Positions 61,513-64,000 of a DNA stretch of 64,000 bases are shown in pieces (position 1 is the stretch's first letter; each line of letters starts with the position of its first letter). The notes beneath the pieces were generated by a model that worked only from the letters and a program-made list of their open reading frames with translations, made no database searches and was not told where the DNA came from. Source of the stretch: Promicromonosporaceae bacterium (GTDB taxonomy: Bacteria > Actinomycetota > Actinomycetes > Actinomycetales > Cellulomonadaceae); contig WRHK01000010.1 in NCBI GenBank assembly GCA_009783295.1, forward strand, positions 17,793-81,792, given 5' to 3'. Made by a program: the position numbers and the translations under genes.

Positions 61513-63018
61513 TCAGGCCAGCTCGGGTGCGGTGCTCAGCAGCGGGGCTCCCCACTGGTTCTCGAGCAGGTGCTCGAGGGCTGCGCCGACACGGTAGAGG
61601 CGGTCGTCGGCCTTCGCCGGAGCGAGGATCTGGAACCCGACCGGCAGGCCGTCGTCGGACACCCCGTTGGGCACCGAGATGCCCGGGACGCCGGCGAGGT
61701 TCGCCGGGATGGTCGCGACGTCGTTGAGGTACATGGCCAGCGGGTCGTCGAGCTTCTCGCCGAGCTTGAACGCCGTCGTCGGGGCCGTGGGGCTGACCAG
61801 CACGTCCGCCTGGGCGAACGCGTCCGCGAAGTCGCGCTGGATGAGCGTGCGGACCTTCTGGGCGCTGCCGTAGTAGGCGTCGTAGTAGCCGGCGCTCAGC
61901 GCATAGGTGCCCAGGATGATGCGGCGCTTGACCTCGTCGCCGAAGCCCTGGCCGCGCGTGGCGGCCATGACGCGCTCCGCGGTGACCGGGCCCTCGGAGG
62001 GCTGGACGCGCAGTCCGAACCGCATGCCGTCGAACTTGGCGAGGTTGCTGGACGCCTCGGCGGGCATGATCAGGTAGTACGCGTCGAGCGCGTACGGGAA
62101 GTGCGGGCAGGACACCTCGACGAGCTCGGCGCCGGCCTTCTCGAGCAGGTTCAGCGACTCCTGGAAGCGCGCGAGGACACCGGCCTGGTAGCCCTCGCCC
62201 TGCAGCTCGGTGACGACGCCGACCTTGACGCCGGCGAGGTCGCCGGTCGCTCCGTGGCGGGCCGCGTCCACCAGGGACGGCAGGGCCTCGGGGATCGACG
62301 TCGAGTCGCGCGGGTCGTGCCCACCGATGAGCTCGTGCAGCAGCGCGGAGTCGAGGACGGTGCGGGTGACCGGGCCGGCCTGGTCAAGGCTCGACGCCAT
62401 GGCGATGAGGCCGTAGCGGGAGACGCTGCCGTAGGTGGGCTTGACGCCCACGGTCCCGGTGACGGCGCCCGGCTGGCGGATGGAGCCGCCGGTGTCCGTG
62501 CCGATGGCGAGCGGGGCCTCGAACGCGGCGACCGCCGCGGCGGACCCGCCGCCGGACCCGCCGGGGATACGGTCCAGGTCCCACGGGTTGTGCGTGTTGC
62601 CGTACGCCGAGTGCTCGGTGCTCGACCCCATGGCGAACTCGTCCATGTTGGTCTTGCCGAGGATCGGCAGCCCGGCCGCCTTGATGCGCTCCACGAGCGT
62701 CGCGTCGTAGGGCGGGATCCAGCCCTCGAGGATCTTCGAGCCGGCCGTCGTCGGCAGACCCTTCGTCACGACGACGTCCTTGACGGCGATGGGCACGCCC
62801 GCGAGCGGGTGCAGCTCCTCACCGGCCGCACGGCGCTGGTCGATGTCGTGGGCGGTGGCGAGAGCCTCGTCGCTGCTCACGTGCAGAAAGGCGTTGACCT
62901 TGCCATCGACGGCGGCGATCCGGTCGAGGTGCGCCTGCGTGGCCTCGACGCTGCTGACCTCGCCCGCGGCGAGGTGGTCCGCCAGGGCCGCGGCGGACAG
63001 GCGGGTGACGTCGGTCAT
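61513..63018 (-). CDS. gatA: Asp/Glu-tRNA amidotransferase subunit A
   Basis: A 501-aa amidase-signature glutaminase subunit. The catalytic triad regions are [20 protein letters not shown] (Lys), [39 protein letters not shown] (two Ser), with [24 protein letters not shown] before them. It releases ammonia from glutamine for GatB. ATG 63018 is one base after the gatC stop, with GAGGAG in the gatC tail as ribosome site. The ORF-track start is 36 codons too long. Confidence 0.97.
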   Translation of the reverse strand: MTDVTRLSAAALADHLAAGEVSSVEATQAHLDRIAAVDGKVNAFLHVSSDEALATAHDIDQRRAAGEELHPLAGVPIAVKDVVVTKGLPTTAGSKILEGWIPPYDATLVERIKAAGLPILGKTNMDEFAMGSSTEHSAYGNTHNPWDLDRIPGGSGGGSAAAVAAFEAPLAIGTDTGGSIRQPGAVTGTVGVKPTYGSVSRYGLIAMASSLDQAGPVTRTVLDSALLHELIGGHDPRDSTSIPEALPSLVDAARHGATGDLAGVKVGVVTELQGEGYQAGVLARFQESLNLLEKAGAELVEVSCPHFPYALDAYYLIMPAEASSNLAKFDGMRFGLRVQPSEGPVTAERVMAATRGQGFGDEVKRRIILGTYALSAGYYDAYYGSAQKVRTLIQRDFADAFAQADVLVSPTAPTTAFKLGEKLDDPLAMYLNDVATIPANLAGVPGISVPNGVSDDGLPVGFQILAPAKADDRLYRVGAALEHLLENQWGAPLLSTAPELA

Positions 63019-63019
63019 C

Positions 63020-63316
63020 TCACTCCTCACCGAGGATCTGCGGGACGAGGAACTTGCCGTCCTCCGAGTCGGGGGCGGCCGCGAGCACGTCGGCCACCGG
63101 CAGCGCCGGCACAGGGACGTCCTCACGGAACACGTTCGTCATCGGCAGGGGGTGGCTGGTCGCAGGCACGTCGGGGGTGGCGACCGTGTTCACCTTGGCG
63201 ATCGACTCGACGATGACGTCGAGCTCGCCGGCGAGCCGGTCGACCTCCTCGGGCCGCAGGTCGATGCGGGCGAGTGCTGCCACGCGCGCGACCTCGTCAC
63301 GGGAGATGGTGGACAT
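63020..63316 (-). CDS. gatC: Asp/Glu-tRNA amidotransferase subunit C
   Basis: A 98-aa subunit that stabilises GatA-Gat[65 protein letters not shown] is the usual GatC pattern. The ATG follows TAGACT by seven bases, so the operon starts here as a leaderless message, separate from the rRNA transcript that ends at the hairpin upstream. First gene of gatCAB. Confidence 0.96.
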   Translation of the reverse strand: MSTISRDEVARVAALARIDLRPEEVDRLAGELDVIVESIAKVNTVATPDVPATSHPLPMTNVFREDVPVPALPVADVLAAAPDSEDGKFLVPQILGEE

Positions 63317-63323
63317 GGCCGTC

Positions 63324-63329
63324 AGTCTA
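63324..63329 (-). promoter_or_regulatory. Leaderless-type -10 box of gatCAB
   Basis: TAGACT, GACGGCC, then ATG. Confidence 0.6.
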
Positions 63330-63375
63330 GTGTGCGCGCCGCGCGGGGCGACAGGAATGGCAGTTTCTGGGTATG

Positions 63376-63410
63376 CGAAAGACCCCGCACCGTGGGTGCG
63401 GGGTCTTTCG
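63376..63410 (-). terminator. Terminator of the rRNA operon
   Basis: CGAAAGACCCCGCAC / GTGCGGGGTCTTTCG, perfect 15-bp stem with five-base loop, directly after 5S rRNA. Confidence 0.85.
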
Positions 63411-63418
63411 TGAAGGGT

Positions 63419-63535
63419 GTCCGGCGGCGTCCTACTCTCCCACCCCGTCTCCAGGGCAGTACCATCGGCGCTGTAGGGCTGAGCTTCCGGGTTCGGAATG
63501 GGACCGGGCGTTTCCCCTACGCTATGACCGCCGTA
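63419..63535 (-). rRNA. rrf: 5S ribosomal RNA
   Basis: The minus strand reads GGCGGTCATAGCGTAGGGG, then ACGCCCGGTCCCATTCCGAACCCGGAAGCT and GGTGGGAGAGTAGGACGCCGCC, with complementary ends. About 117 nt; the exact ends are within a few bases. Confidence 0.95.
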
Positions 63536-63619
63536 ACTTTATCGAGTTGTTGGGTTTTGTGGTGCCCGTTTCTCGGGAACCGCACAGTGGACGCGAAGCA
63601 CTTTGAAGAGTGTGTGTTG
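63536..63619 (-). other. 23S-5S spacer
   Basis: An 84-base A/T-richer spacer. No tRNA is present in it. It contains a small hairpin (GGTTCCCGAGAAACGGGC region). Confidence 0.7.

Positions 63620-64000
<381 letters not shown>

Overview
This is a 64 kb piece of a high-GC actinobacterial chromosome, most likely Micrococcales near Cellulomonadaceae/Promicromonosporaceae. That placement is inferred from the very high GC, GTG starts, leaderless-type promoters, IclR control of leuCD, an actinobacterial-style ilvB attenuator and several typical actinobacterial families. It is not a species call. I see no integrase, transposase, phage gene or CRISPR array. Most of the window is core or house-keeping chromosome.

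Layout. 1-6.8 kb: a leftward alpha-glucoside/maltodextrin operon (binding lipoprotein, two permeases, a LacI regulator with two sensor domains, a GH13 enzyme cut by the window edge). No transporter ATPase is encoded here. 6.9-11 kb: a NERD-helicase, lpdA and a luciferase-like oxidoreductase. 11-15.5 kb: leuCD divergent from an IclR regulator, a small membrane protein, a PH-domain protein, and tRNA-Gln plus two identical tRNA-Glu genes. 15.6-31.8 kb: mixed metabolic genes, including LysR/YeiH, gltX, a nonsense-mutated nuclease-like gene, GH30, FAH, methyltransferases, PhzF, a monooxygenase, DUF2207 and a dienelactone hydrolase. 31.8-41.7 kb: EamA exporter overlapping an APH(3')-like kinase, a DUF3516 helicase, a DUF2809-VanY fusion, a YbaK deacylase, yccF, yggS, a lipoate ligase and a second monooxygenase. 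41.7-57.7 kb: branched-chain amino acid genes (cimA, ilvE, leuB, ilvC, ilvN, ilvB, two ilvD), interrupted by an orphan cyclase-fold protein, an ASCH protein and an ABC exporter. 57.8-64 kb: peptide transporter, GNAT, gatCAB, then 5S and the end of 23S rRNA.

How the genes work together. (1) Branched-chain synthesis: cimA with leuCD and leuB can make 2-oxobutyrate from pyruvate, and ilvBN, ilvC, ilvD and ilvE finish Ile and Val. leuA is not in the window. Regulation visible in the sequence includes an ilvB leader peptide with attenuator, a second attenuator-like leader before cimA, and a palindrome between leuC and the IclR gene. (2) Gln-tRNA synthesis: gltX, tRNA-Gln, tRNA-Glu and gatCAB together suit the indirect (transamidation) route. 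(3) Lipoate: lpdA and a lipoate ligase.

A recurring pattern is a TANNNT box followed by 6-7 bases and then the start codon. I found it at about 18 starts, which indicates widespread leaderless mRNAs. The least expected items are the double-sensor LacI, a three-copy intergenic palindrome family, paired GTCAAC-N4-GTTGAC operators on a leaderless monooxygenase promoter, the cimA attenuator, and tandem non-identical ilvD genes. I did not find a clear new multi-gene system.
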